DNA of 64,000 bases. Origin: Ryuthela nishihirai (Eukaryota > Arthropoda > Arachnida > Araneae > Heptathelidae). Below are positions 21,540-32,679 of the stretch, one piece after another (the first letter of the stretch is position 1; each line of letters opens with the position of its first letter). The DNA lies in NCBI GenBank assembly GCA_038380435.1, contig JAWZYU010000058.1:1798001-1862000 (forward strand), given 5' to 3'. The translations under genes were made by a program, and so were the position numbers. The notes under the pieces were generated by a model. It was not told the DNA's origin and searched no databases. It saw nothing but the letters and a program-made list of their open reading frames with translations.

Positions 21540-23445
21540 TGGCATTTCTCAGGTGGTCGATTTGTCAGTTTCTCGGCCTTCAATAACCTTATCTTAACCA
21601 CAGAAATCATTAACTATATGGTTCAGCTATCTGATGTTATACTGTCTCGGTGCTTCCATGGCTATGTCAGCTATGGCACCTCACCAGAGATTCTTATCAG
21701 ATGCTACCTTATCCTTTGTACGTTTATTAAACTCTCTGTAACACTTTCTATTAGAAATAGTAGGATACTGATTAAGGACATTTCTGTAGTTGTTTCCTTC
21801 CAAAATAAGCTCCAATACCTTATGACTCAAGTAATTTTGCCCTCTGCTCCTTTTTATCCAAAATAGTAGCGTTAGTTTCAAGAAAATCCTTCGTAAAATA
21901 ATCCCATTCTTCAACTATAGTAAGCAAGCCATGACCATCATAATTAGTAAGTAATGTGTGAAGGTGAGTTTTAGTTCTTACTGGGTCTTTTAGAGCTTCA
22001 GTTTTAAAGTACAGTTTTTTTTAATCTTAGCACAACACTTCTTCAGTAAGCGTTGCAACACACTTTTAATAAAAGTAATGGTCATATTGAATTTCAGCTA
22101 TATATGCAGGTGCTGAACTGATAAGTGTCTTGAGTGCTGTAGGATCCTAGGTCCTGATGAGACCAGAATTAAAAAAAAATAATAGTTTCTACTTCCAAAG
22201 CATTTTCACACAAATGGAGGAAAACTCATTTTATGCTTCACATACAAGCTCTCAAAAGAATGACTATTAAAATCTCCTTTACTAGATGCTGTGTCTCTGG
22301 GGAAAAAAAGGCTAGTCTCTTATGCAGTCCACTGGTGAAAAACACGTGTACTTACGTATGTTGTTGCATTTATAAAAAGTGTTAATTTGCTCATACCATT
22401 AAGTTTACTTACCTGTAGGAAATGTTGCCCATTGCAGCTAAAAATATCAAGTGACCTATCAGCCTTCCTCAAAGGTACGTTATAAACTTTAGTGTTGAAG
22501 TCACCTAGAACAAGGGATAATATCTTCTTTCTTGACAGAATTGAAAACATCCTAAAGTTGACCGTAAAAACTATCTTTCTAATTCTAGTCGGCACTTTCA
22601 GTAGGGGCAAAATAGAAAGCATTGCACTTATTAATGCTTGCTTGAAATTTTAACTGTGAGATACCTTTCATTAATGCATTCATATCCCATAAGTGCATCA
22701 CTAGTGTTTCTTTTGAGTAGCAAACATACGACTTAGAGATGCTTTCCATCGTTCCTCACTGGAAAGAGAAATTTAAGATTATTTTCAGATATCTGAATTT
22801 TCTGTCCATGTGGTCTCTTGCAAACCGAAAATATTTAAGTTATAATGGTGAAATTCTTGTGTGAAACCATCAAGACAATAATCTATGTGTAGAGTACTCA
22901 CATTCCTACTGCTTGTGGTGAAAAATAGTTTGTGGAATGTTTACAGAAACAATGTTTATTGAGAGAGGGAATGCCTATAATATCAAACAGCCCCCTAATC
23001 GCAGGCATGGGCAAAGACCTGTTCCACCACTACTAAAAGCTGAACCCAACTACTCTGAAAGACTTCATTGAATGAAAGTTTGGTGATGCCCATAGAAGCA
23101 AGAGTTCAGGTACCTGCGAAGGCCCTCTGACCAAGATTATCCACTACCAGATAAAATGTATCATGTGAATCTATTCATTGGGACTGTCAACCCACAAACA
23201 AACAGAAAACACAGTGGAAGATTTTCCCTCAATAGGAACCCACCGGTGCAGGAAATTCAGGATCTATGAACAAGCTCAGAGCCATTATTCCATTCTGTTT
23301 GATGTATATGATCAGGTTTGTGTGATTGATTATTCTCGAACAGGGTAGAAAAAAAAAAGAAAAGTGACTATAATAATCCAAATGAATAGGCCAAACTGAT
23401 TTGGTTGACCTACTCTTCCGTTTCCCACAAAAAAGGTGTGGCCTG
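21540..23445 (-). mobile_element. RTE-like LINE copy A3, degenerate, 5' portion only
   Basis: Reverse-strand copy covering, right to left, the 5' untranslated region (about 23445-22880), endonuclease remnants (22870-22300, including SLVLGDFNTKV and CNGQHFLQVSKLNG) and linker pieces down to about 21540 (KRSRGQNYLSHKVLELI). The reverse transcriptase is absent. Heavily mutated: the most diverged of the large RTE copies here. Confidence 0.8.
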
Positions 23446-23464
23446 ATTATGCAGACTCATCCTG

Positions 23465-23815
23465 GCACCTGAGATGGTTCACCGCAATTCTGTTGAGGAT
23501 GCATCTGCCGGGAGGGCTGTGGATCGTCTTTATGGAGTGGTAGAAATTGAAGGCTCCCGACTAGAAGTGGGCTCCCCGGTCGACGGACTTATCGATGGAG
23601 AAACCAAACTAAGTCTCCACCCCAGTAGCCGAGTCAATTTGGTTCTATATACCATCTTTGTGGCTAACCAGGGAACAGATTAAATTTAGGTTTTCACCGA
23701 TAGATGAGCCTTCCTTCTATAGGATTGCTTTTTATAGTTCAGGCAAACTCCCCATAGTTGGTGTGGAGTCGATGTACTGCGGTACAACTGGGACTTGTCT
23801 TTATTTAACGTTAAT
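23465..23815 (-). repeat. unknown repeat D, copy 1
   Basis: On the reverse strand it carries gaactataaaaagc, then aacctaaatttaatctgttc, ctggttagccacaaagatgg and ggggtggagact, in the same order as at 34.7 and 56.2 kb. No coding frame. Possibly a solo LTR or LINE leader; boundaries are approximate. Confidence 0.65.
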
Positions 23816-25016
23816 TACTTAATCAGTAACTAACTAATGAGAAAAGGAGACAATCGCTGGAAAAGTACCAACTCTCACACACACTCAGTGTTATTATAGA
23901 GAGCTCTCATTACACTAACTAACTTATCAGGTATTCCATATCATCTAACAATCAACCGCAAATCATGTTGATCAACAGAGTCAAAAGCCTTTTTGAAATC
24001 TATAAAGCTAGCAACCTCAGGTTTCTGAAACTAAACATTTCTCAAGAATCTGCCTACGTGAAAATATTTCATCAATACGACCCCTACCACTTCTGAATTC
24101 GCACTGTTCATCATGCAGTTGTCCACCAACTGAAATTCTTAATTCTATTAAGTATAATCATGCAAAGAATTTTACCTGGAACAGAAAATTAACTAATTCC
24201 CCTGTAATTATCACAAGAACTGCAATCATTTTTTTTAAAACTGGGGACAACAATAGGTCTAGTAAAATTCTTAGGAACAACACTTCTACCATAAAAAACA
24301 AAATTCATAATTTCAGTTGGCCATGTGACAATACAAGCAAGTAATACATCTATCGTTAATGGAAACAATGGGAGTAGAAATAATCACACTATTTAGAACA
24401 TCTCTGAAATGATCAGCCCACCTAGCCATCACAGAATCCTCACCTTCAACCACCTTGCTATGTTTATTGCTTAATCCAAGTGTACCTGTCTGTTTCTTCC
24501 CACTTAAGACATTAATTATCTGGTACAATCCCCTGCTGTTGTGCTGTCTAACTGCTTCCTCAGCTTTGTCAGCCAAGCTATCAAGCCAAAGTTTCTTATC
24601 AGCTGTTAACTGATCTTCTACACATTTATTAAGCTCGTAGTAATGCCTTCTGTTAGGATTAGTAGGTTGTTGATTCGTATTAATCTTGCACTTCCTTCTT
24701 TTAGAAATAAGTTCCCTAACCTTACAGTCAAATAATTTTGTTTCTTCTGTTCCCTTTTACTGAAAAGAGTACTATTGGTTTCAAGAAAAGCCTGTTTAAA
24801 CTTATCGCATTCTTTCCCAACTTCAGCAGTAATCAAACTACTGTTGTCATAATGACTAAGTAGCCTATCATGGTATGTTTGGCTATATCTGGAACGTTCA
24901 GGCATTCAGTGTTATAGCTAATTTTTTTAACCTTAGCAGAACATTTCTTAGTGCTTAAACTTCAGCTGCAAAACACTTTTGACCAGATAATGATCCGACC
25001 CAATTTCGGCTACCCT
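23815..25016 (-). mobile_element. RTE-like LINE copy A5, left part (RT and linker)
   Basis: Reverse-strand sequence from the reverse transcriptase (about 23815, near the RQGCILSPFLF codons, which are damaged) back through the linker (SRELYQI-like: NSRGLYQIINVLSGKK; ETNSTLFSKREQKKQNYL) to the endonuclease end. Many frameshifts. Interrupted at about 25016 by A6 and continued at 26050. Confidence 0.85.
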
Positions 25017-25029
25017 GTAAATTTAATAA

Positions 25030-26049
25030 ACTAACTTGTCATATGGTATACCAGACAAGTTAGTTAACATAATGAAAGCTCTCTATAATAACACTGAGTT
25101 GTGTGTGAGAGTTGGTAAGGCTTGTAGCAATTAGCATTACTTCTGGTGTTTGACAAGGGTGCATTTTATCTCCTTTTCTCTTTAGTTTGGTTATTGATTA
25201 TGTTATGCGAAATTCACTTCAAGGGAAAGATTTTGGCCTTAAATGGGCTGGAGATACGAAAATTTCTGATTTAGATTATGCTGATGATTTAGCCCTTTTG
25301 GCAAATGATGTTGATGAGATGAACTCTTTCATTCGAGCTGTTGATGAGACTGGTAGTAGAGTAGGTTTGGTTATAAACAGAGAGAAAAGTAAAGTGATGA
25401 AAATTGGTCAAGCAGGCTGTGATTCAGTTAATCTGAATGGTTGCAGTCTTGAGCAGGTGTCACAGTTTAATTATCTTGGGAGCTATGTAACAGATACTGG
25501 TGATGTGCGGCATGAGATTAACAGACGAATAGGGATTGCTGCCGGGACTTTTAAGAATCTTTGGAGAGTGTGGACAAATAGGCGTATACACCTAAAGACT
25601 AAAATTAGACTGTATAATAGTTTGGTTCTTTCTAGGGTTAGTTATGGTAGTGAAATTTGGATACTTTGTAAACAAGATAACAGGAAACTAGATGCTTTTG
25701 ATTCCAGATGCTTACGCAGTATCTTGGGCATTAGGTGATTCACTTTGTAACTAATGATGAGGTTAGGCAAAAGAGTCGGCTACCTCATTTAAGCAGCATA
25801 TTGTGCAGAGAGAGACTCCGTTGGTTTGGCCATGTTACCTGTATGGATAATTATAGATGTGCCTAAAGGCCTCAGAAAGAAGGGGAGACCTAGGATGCGA
25901 TGGGCAGACAATGTCAAACAGGACCTTGTTAGAATTGGTGTGCAGTGGCCAGATGCAGTAGATGTAGCTCAGTATAGACTTGCTTGGAGAACTAAATTGC
26001 ACGGTCTGGTTGGACCTCCATAGCCCATGGCTGCTTGAGGATGATGATG
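25030..26049 (+). mobile_element. RTE-like LINE fragment A6, 3' portion inserted in A5
   Basis: Forward-strand 5'-truncated copy starting in the reverse transcriptase (GIPDKLVNIMKAL codons) and ending with the same gaggatgatgatgt tail as A2. Splits A5 between its ccctgta and taatctggtatt segments. The sequence is very close to A2, so insertion was recent. The 5' junction contains a short inverted piece (see findings). Confidence 0.92.
25136..26023 (+). pseudogene. RTE-like RT fragment of A6
   Basis: A 183-codon open frame (25187-25738) runs from VIDYVMRNSLQGKDFGLKW through the catalytic DYADDLALL, NYLGSYVTDTGDVRHEINRR and RLYNSLVLSRVSYGSE to GIR, ending at a TGA created next to the conserved GIRWF site. 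A deletion of about 23 nt near 25857 removes the RLANRVMNS codons. The last segment (KGLRKKGRPRMRWADN...LVGPP) is open to 26023. Polymerase motifs A and N-terminal fingers are absent, so it cannot function. Confidence 0.88.
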
Positions 26050-27460
26050 TATAATCTGGTATTCCTAACTGAACTAGCGTATTTGCTGTCAATTAAAATA
26101 TAAACTATCATATTCCTGTGCAACCCATCAGGTGAATTCCACGTATATTTATAAATGCCCCAGTGTTTATAGTATGTGTTAGGTATTCGCAAACCATTAA
26201 GTTTGCTTACCTGTAGGTGACATTCCCCATTGCCATTGGAACCACCAATACCAAAGGGACCTAAAAGTGCTGCTCAAAGATTAGAGTTAGTACCAAGTGT
26301 AGCATTGACGTGACCTAGCACAAGAGAATTACCTCCTTTCTTCACAGAACTCAAAATATCTTGAAACTGCTTTAAAACCTATCCTTCTCATTCTCATCAG
26401 AGTCCTGTCTGGAGGCATATCAACAGATGACACTCAAGTCTTTAACTTTTATTTCAAAAATTTCGGTAAGAAATCTCTCATTAATGAAGTATTTTCCTAG
26501 AAGAGCATCACTGGCATGTCTGCTGAGAAACAAACCTACACCTGGGGGATGCTTTCCATAATCCGTGGCTGAAAAGAGAAATTTCTAGTTATTTTTAACC
26601 ATCTCACCTTTACTTGTCCATCTGGTCTATTGCAAGCCTAGAATATCTAGGTATTAATGCTAGAATTCCTGCTTGAGGACATCAAAAGAATAAACTTTAT
26701 GTAATGTCCTCACATTCCACAAACTTGCAGAGAGAAAATGATTAGTAGGATTTTTAAAGAAACTAGGTTTATTGAGAGAGGTAGGGCCAACAATATCAAA
26801 CAACCCCCTGATTGCAGGCATGGGGCAAAGACCTTTCCTCTTCCACTAAAAGCTTAACTCATCGTTGCCTGTAGGGACTTCAGGCACATTTTCAAGTGGT
26901 GCTTTCGAAGAGCCATGTGGCCTGCCTGAGACACGTAATTTCACTTTCGAAGTGACGATGCCCAACTAGTTAAGTGATGGTTCAGGTACCTGCGATGGCC
27001 TCTGAGCAAGATTATCCACCAGCTTTTATAAGATATCCCATGCCTCTGTTCACTTAGGGCTGACAACCCAGAAACAAACAGAAAATATAGTGGCATATTC
27101 TCCCTCAACAGAGGCACACCAATGCAGCAAGTCCAGGATCCATAATCAAGCTCAAATCCATAAACCAGTCCAGTCTAGTGGGTAAAAATGATCAGCACCA
27201 GGACCTGTGATGTTGACCACTCCTCAGTAGGTTTGGAAAAAACAAAAAGTGGCTACGGATGACCAGATCAGTAGCCCACACTGAGTTGGCAGCCTTTCAC
27301 TTCTGTTCCCTTCCAAAAGAAAATATCTCTTTTGAAAGGTACTAACAACCTGCACCATGAGAAGGTGACATCAGACATTAGGTGCTACACCTGACAGTTC
27401 TGTGCATTATCACTGGAGATCGGTACACAGCTCTCCTTCCAGTTTTTGCCTAGCTACCCT
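26050..27460 (-). mobile_element. RTE-like LINE copy A5, right part (endonuclease, 5' UTR)
   Basis: Continuation of A5: endonuclease remnants (about 26050-26690; reverse-strand NTYYKHWGIYKYTW, DGLHRNM) then the 5' untranslated region (26700-27460), ending at agctctccttccag...tagctaccc as in A1. The three copies A1, A3 and A5 define the family's 5' leader. Confidence 0.85.
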
Positions 27461-28184
27461 TTACAATCCCGAATATTGCAACAATATATTAATTATAGAA
27501 ATATGGACTTTTGATGGTGGAATGTGAACGTCATGAAGTTTCCTTTGGAAACAATGAAACTGATAATTGGAAAACATTTAGTGTGATTGGTACTGATGAA
27601 ATATTATAATTTGCATTTTTCGAATATTTAGTTATTTCAGTAAAAAATTTCACTAAATATGAAATTCCCAACTGTAACGAGTTTTACAAATAATACATAT
27701 AGAACAGAATTTTGCAAAAAATGTGGTACCTTTTGAGGGATATTCCACTGACATCAATAATATACCCACTTTTCTGAGAGAGGTGTGGGAAATGAAACTA
27801 CTTCAATTTAAGAATTAAAAAACAAATACTTGTGTGTTGCATAATTACTAATAAAATACTATTTGCATTTATTCCCATCATCTGCTTGCTCAAATTAAAA
27901 CTTTTAAGGAACTCTAACGATATAATTTCTATCTAGAGGCTTCTTAGGATTGTAAATTTTATGCCACTGGCTTTTTAAAGATATAGATTTGTTTTTCTCC
28001 TGGCTTTTAATAATGTATTTCACTCTAGTGGCTATTTACGAATATAATTTTTTTCTAGTGACTCTTTAAGAAAATTTTTAATTTTTTATTCTGGCTACTT
28101 TTCAGGGCCTTTTTTTTCACAGTGACATTTTAAGGATACAGTTTTCTTCATGGCTATTAGCTAACATTTGTTGACCACCTCTCA
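27461..28184. other. no gene; weak roughly 30-50 bp tandem pattern
   Basis: AT-rich. From about 27925 to 28165 the words ctagtggct, cactggctttttaa, cctggcttttaa, tagtgactctttaag and ctggctactttt recur with similar T-rich text between, suggesting a worn tandem array. Otherwise nothing recognised. Confidence 0.4.
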
Positions 28185-28192
28185 CTCTAGAT
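28185..28192. repeat. left 8-bp target-site duplication of hAT MITE
   Basis: ctctagat, repeated at 28563-28570 immediately outside the opposite terminal repeat. Confidence 0.9.
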
Positions 28193-28562
28193 CCGTGTTT
28201 CCCAACGTGGGGCATTTGATTGTCAAGGGAGGCAATTCGAAAATGGACTCGTTCAGAGTTTAACCGTATGGCGGCCGTAAGATTAGCGAGCCTGGACAAA
28301 AGAAAACCCGATGATTACATTGTTAGTCGTCATTATCCTTCTTCAACAGAACAATGAGGGCGCCCATTGCCCTTGACAAGAATCAATACAAATTGCAGAG
28401 GGTTACTTACTGTGTTTCCTCTACAATTCCCTAGTGACTTCTTTCTGAAACCTATCATTTAAGTTACTTCAACGAACAATTTAATTTTACATAGGGGGGG
28501 GGACATAAGAATTTTAGAAAGGCTTAAGTGGGGCATGGCACAAAAAAGGTTGGGAAACACTG
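28193..28562. mobile_element. hAT-type MITE, 370 bp
   Basis: Terminal inverted repeats ccgtgtttcccaac and gttgggaaacactg, flanked by an exact 8-bp duplication (ctctagat). An 8-bp duplication and cagtgtttcccaac-like ends are hallmarks of hAT elements. The inside has no transposase frame, so it is non-autonomous. Confidence 0.92.
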
Positions 28563-28570
28563 CTCTAGAT
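28563..28570. repeat. right 8-bp target-site duplication of hAT MITE
   Basis: ctctagat, identical to 28185-28192. Confidence 0.9.
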
Positions 28571-29419
28571 GGTGTGATGGTGGCACATTCGATCAAAGAA
28601 AGAAGACAGCAACGGACTTTCCAAGTCCTTCACTCTCCGCTTTCTAACCACAGCAGGGTAAGAGGGGGGAGGGGGAGAATCTAAATGTTTGTACAGTTGC
28701 GACTAGAGACTGCAAATGGCAGATTGCCAGCCTGACTTTCAATCTGCCACTAGTTAATTGGATTACTAAACAGTTTTCATCCTCTTTGTTTTAATTTTGT
28801 TCATTGTATATATTTTGCTTATTCTTGTGTCTGATTAGGTTATTTCATTTCTAGGTATATATAGCCAAGTACTTCCAGCTGAGAAGTTTGCAATAAAGAT
28901 ACAAAGTAAATTAGCACTGACATAAATCACAAAATTAAAGAAGTTGAAAAAATTCATTTAAGCATTTGGTTGACACTAATCTACTGTTCGAAATTCTGTA
29001 TGTTCAAAAGAATAAATTAATAAATATGTGCTTCGTTATTCATTAAAATGGAACAAATTTTGGCAGATTGACAAAATATGCATCATGTTTTCAACACTAA
29101 AAGGTGCTTCATGTGCATAAAATATCTTGAAAATGGCACTGAATAAATTGGAATCATAAATTACTTTAGCTGGAACAAAAAAAATTTCTTATTTGTCATA
29201 AAGGACTAACAAGAAGGCAAAGAAATGCTTTATATTTCTGAGATAGTAGAAAAAGTGAAATCAGAATTGGAAGTATAACTGTTTGCAGAACAAACTCTCT
29301 TGTGTATAGGAAGTTTCTCCAGAACCAAAAATATAAAGAGCATTTCTGAGATAACAAGGAAATTTTGCAGATGTCATATTATGTAATGGAGAATATTGAT
29401 CAAACAGCACCTATATTCT
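28571..29419. other. no clear feature upstream of zinc-finger array
   Basis: Contains a purine run near 28662, an aataaa signal near 28893 and AT-rich text. Short finger-like words may begin in the last 300 bp but no cysteine/histidine pattern is secure. Confidence 0.35.
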
Positions 29420-30219
29420 GGTATATGGGAAAGTCATATATAGGTGAAATATGCAATGAAAGTTTCAAAATCAAGTTTCCTGCTCTAATATCAGTATTTT
29501 ACAAACAGAATGCATAAGACAACCAAATCTTCAGAGTCCAATAACATTTACATGCACAGGTAAAGCAGTACAAAAACTGGGTATGGAAAGCTTTGCTTAA
29601 AATCTTTTATTTGGCACACAATAATGAGAGGACATATATCAGTGAGGTATAAAACAGAAATTTTAAAACAAAACCTGTGATTTTTTTTTATTTTACTTGC
29701 ACAGAATACAGGCCTCATATATGTGAAAAATGCAAAAATTCATTTAAAACAACGCAGAATCTTGAATGCCATTTTCAATACCACAAAAGAAAAAAAAACT
29801 GTGCTTTATATATAAAAATATATTAGTGAACAAAGCTCATTTATGGTCTATTATCTGTCACACAGAAGAAAGAAGACACATCTCTGTGAAATATGTAGCA
29901 AAGAATTTACACAAAAAACTCACCTAAATAATCATTATTTGGCACATATGACAGAGAAGCTACATGAGTGTGGAATATATAACTAGGAATTTGATGATAA
30001 ATGGTATCTTAAGGTTCATAATGTGATATGCAAAAATGGAAAACCACATATTTTAAATGTGTAAACATGGATTTTCAAGTAAAGGATCATTGAAATTTCA
30101 TTATTGAACAGACACAGAAGAGAAGCCACATATCCCTGAAATATATAACAAGAAATTTCATATGCAGGTTTAAGGACCACTTTCTGACTCACCCAGGAAA
30201 GAATCTGCATATTTTAAAA
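29420..30219 (+). pseudogene. decayed upstream C2H2 fingers
   Basis: Separate, frame-broken fingers precede the intact core: GEICNESFKIKF near 29452 (first cysteine lost), RPHICEKCKNSF...LECHFQYHK near 29710-29785 (all four ligands present) and LCEICSKEFTQKTHLNNHYLAH near 29885-29950. Later remnants near 30050-30200 are barely readable. Spacing is irregular and stops intervene, so these no longer join the downstream ORF. The true N-terminus of the ancestral protein must have lain upstream of the ATG at 30220, since that ATG falls inside a worn finger. Confidence 0.7.
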
Positions 30220-30771
30220 ATGAGTAAAAAGGGGTCGTCAGAGAAATTTTCTAGGTGTTATTTTCTTAAACACACAGGGGAAAAACCACATGTATGTGAA
30301 ATATGTAATAAGAAGTTTTCTCATAAATCTTCCCTTAGGAAGCATGTTGTGACACACACAGGAGAAAAACCACATGTATGTGAAGTATGTAATAAGAAAT
30401 TTGGACAGATGTCTAACCTTAAAAGGCATTTTCTGACACACACAATGGAAAAGCTGCATGTATGTGAAATATGTAATAAGAAATTTGTACACATGTGTCA
30501 TCTTAGGGATCATTTTCTGATGCACACAGGGGAAAAGCTGCATGTATGTGAAATATGTAATAAGAAATTTGTACATAAATCTTCTCTTAGGAACCATGTT
30601 CTGACACACACAGGGGAAAAGCTGTATGTATGTGAAATATGTAATAAGAAATTTGCACATAAATCTTCTCTTAGGAACCATGTTCTGACACACACAGGGG
30701 AAAAGCTGCATGTATGTGAAATATGTAATAAGAAATTTACACTGAAGTCTCCCTTAGGAACCATGTTCTGA
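30220..30771 (+). CDS. C2H2 zinc-finger protein, intact core (183 codons)
   Basis: Open frame from ATG 30220 with five complete C2H2 fingers in strict 28-residue register: ligands at residues 26/29/42/46, then 54/57/70/74, 82/85/98/102, 110/113/126/130 and 138/141/154/158. Linkers are HTGEKP or HTGEKL (HTMEKL once). A sixth finger starts (C166, C169) but a one-base loss near 30750 leads to TGA at 30769-30771. Helix contact residues (-1, 2, 3, 6) read HSSK, QSNR, HCHD, HSSN and HSSN, so fingers 4 and 5 should bind alike. Such proteins bind DNA in the nucleus, usually as transcription factors. No KRAB, BTB or ZAD domain is seen. Whether it is expressed or a pseudogene core is unresolved. Confidence 0.7.
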   Translation: MSKKGSSEKFSRCYFLKHTGEKPHVCEICNKKFSHKSSLRKHVVTHTGEKPHVCEVCNKKFGQMSNLKRHFLTHTMEKLHVCEICNKKFVHMCHLRDHFLMHTGEKLHVCEICNKKFVHKSSLRNHVLTHTGEKLYVCEICNKKFAHKSSLRNHVLTHTGEKLHVCEICNKKFTLKSPLGTMF

Positions 30772-31085
30772 CACACACACAAAAAAAAATCGCATGTATG
30801 TGAAGTATGCAATAAGAAATTTGCCCAGATATCTCATCTTAGGGAGCATATTCTGACACACACAGGGGAAAAACCGCATGTATGTGAAATATGTAATAAG
30901 CAATTTGCATTAAAGTCTAATCTTGTGGTTCATTGTCTGACCCATACAGGAGAAAAACCGCATGAATGTGAAATATGTAATAAGAAATTTGCACGGAAAG
31001 CTACCCTGCAAGTTCATTTACTTAGACACACTGGGTAAAAGCCACATATAGGTGATATTTGTAATAAGAAATTTGCACGCAATAT
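30772..31085 (+). pseudogene. fingers 7-9 of the array, after the finger-6 lesion
   Basis: After the finger-6 shift, an extra base around the A-run at 30781-30789 restores the original frame. Three complete fingers follow: [22 protein letters not shown], then [19 protein letters not shown] (HCLTH end) and [19 protein letters not shown] (ending LLRH), all with HTGEKP linkers. Helix contacts are QSHE, LSNV and RATV. An in-frame TAA at 31036-31038 replaces the next linker lysine. A tenth finger ([11 protein letters not shown]) has lost its first cysteine and is cut by the SINE2 insertion. If the finger-6 lesion were an assembly error, a nine-finger ORF 30220-31038 would result. Confidence 0.7.
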
Positions 31086-31087
31086 GA

Positions 31088-31466
31088 TTTGGGTTGGGTT
31101 GTTTTACCTCTGAGCAGCACTTTTTTCCACATAATGGGCTAAATGTCAAGGTCAGAGGCACCTTGAAGGCTCGGAGATGGTTGGGGGAGTGGTCCCACTT
31201 TCATCAACTGTTGGGAGACAGATGGTAGTTTCCCGTCAAGGCCATCCAGCATGATCTTTAACGTACACAGGGTATGGTTCTCCCACACAAGGGGCCATGG
31301 CTTAACATTCCATCTGGCAGACGGCAGCCATTCCAAGCCCTACTAACCGTGGGCAGGGTGGGAAAATTTGCAGAAATAAATCTCAACATTGATCCAGCTG
31401 GGATTCAAACCTGGGAACTACATATTACGAGTCTGGCACACTACCGACTGAGCCACTCCCGCCTCA
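31088..31466 (-). mobile_element. SINE2 inserted in zinc-finger array
   Basis: Reverse-strand SINE2, from tgggttgggttgttttacct to cgactgagccactcccgcct. Flanked by gcaatatga (31079-31087) and gcaaatatga (31467-31476), an imperfect target-site duplication. It splits the tenth finger. Confidence 0.9.
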
Positions 31467-32430
31467 TGCAAATATGAACTGCAGAACCATTTTCTAACAG
31501 GGGAAAACCCATATGTATATGAAATATATAATAAAGAATTTGTAAGTATGTCTAATCTTAGAAGGCATTATTTGATACATAGAGGGAAAAACCACATATA
31601 TGTGAAATATGTAATAAGAAATTTCCATTGAAATATAACCTTAGGCACCATCATCGCCTTACACACACAAAGGAAATGCCACAGGTACGTGAAATATGTA
31701 AGAAATATGCATTTAAATCTTACCTTAGGAATCATTTAGTAAGAGGCATAGGGGGAAAATTTCATGTGAAATATGTAACAAGAAATTTGCATACAAAACC
31801 ATACTTCATGACCATTTTCTTGCACATACAGGGGAAAAGCCACACGTATGTGATATGTGTAATAAAAAACTTACCTTTATATCTAACAATAGGAATCATA
31901 TTCTGTCACACACAATGCACAAATGCGAAATATGTAACAAGAAATCTGTACCCAAATCTACACTTTAGAAACATTATCAAACACAGAGGAAAGCTGCAAG
32001 TATATGAAATATGTAATAGGAAATCTTCATTGAAATCTGCAGTTAAGAATCATTTTCTAACACAGTTGAAAACCGGAATTTATGGGATATATGTAATACA
32101 AAATTTGTCAATATATATCTAAACTTAGAATTACTGTTTTTCCACACATGCGAAAAATTGGATGTATATGAAATATGTAATGCGAAATTAGCACTGACAT
32201 CTACATTTAGGAATCACTTTCTGACGCACACTGAGAAAAATGAATAAATACATCTCTCCTAGGAAATCATTGTCTCATACAGACAGGGGAAGAACCATAT
32301 GTGTGTAAAACATGTAATGAGGAAAATTTGCAGAGGAATATGCAATTAAGAGTCATATTCTGACATATAAAATGGAAAAAACCACATATATATGTGAAAT
32401 ATGCAAAAGGAAATTTTGAAATGAAACGTC
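31467..32430 (+). pseudogene. decayed downstream C2H2 fingers
   Basis: At least eight finger-like units follow the SINE2, each with one or more ligands or the frame lost. Recognisable are [20 protein letters not shown] (about 31598-31660), HVCDMCNKKLTFISNNRNH (about 31840-31900), KCEICNKKSVPKST (about 31922-31965) and IYEICNRKSSLKSAVKNHF (about 31997-32055). Reading frames change repeatedly. This is the continuation of the array before the SINE2 struck and shows the locus is largely non-functional on this side. Confidence 0.8.
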
Positions 32431-32679
32431 AGAAACGTTTTCAGTTCATGTAAAGGAAAACCACTCAAAAATTAAAAAATGCAATAAAAACTGAGCAAAA
32501 ATCCATTTTCTGATATGAAAGATTAGTGGTGTAACTATGACCATATAAAATTTTAAAATGAAATTAGGATAAAGTATATTTATCAAAAAGTGGACTAGTA
32601 TGTTGAAACATGCAGTAAAGCTAAAAACTGAAAGAGGAATCTTTAATATTTTCAACCAGGCAGAAAGGAAATGATGCAT

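Noticed and set aside
30238..30812. Cysteine-rich reverse-strand ORFs over the zinc-finger array
   Set aside because: Mirror images of the 84-bp finger repeat; their regularity comes from the sense-strand fingers.
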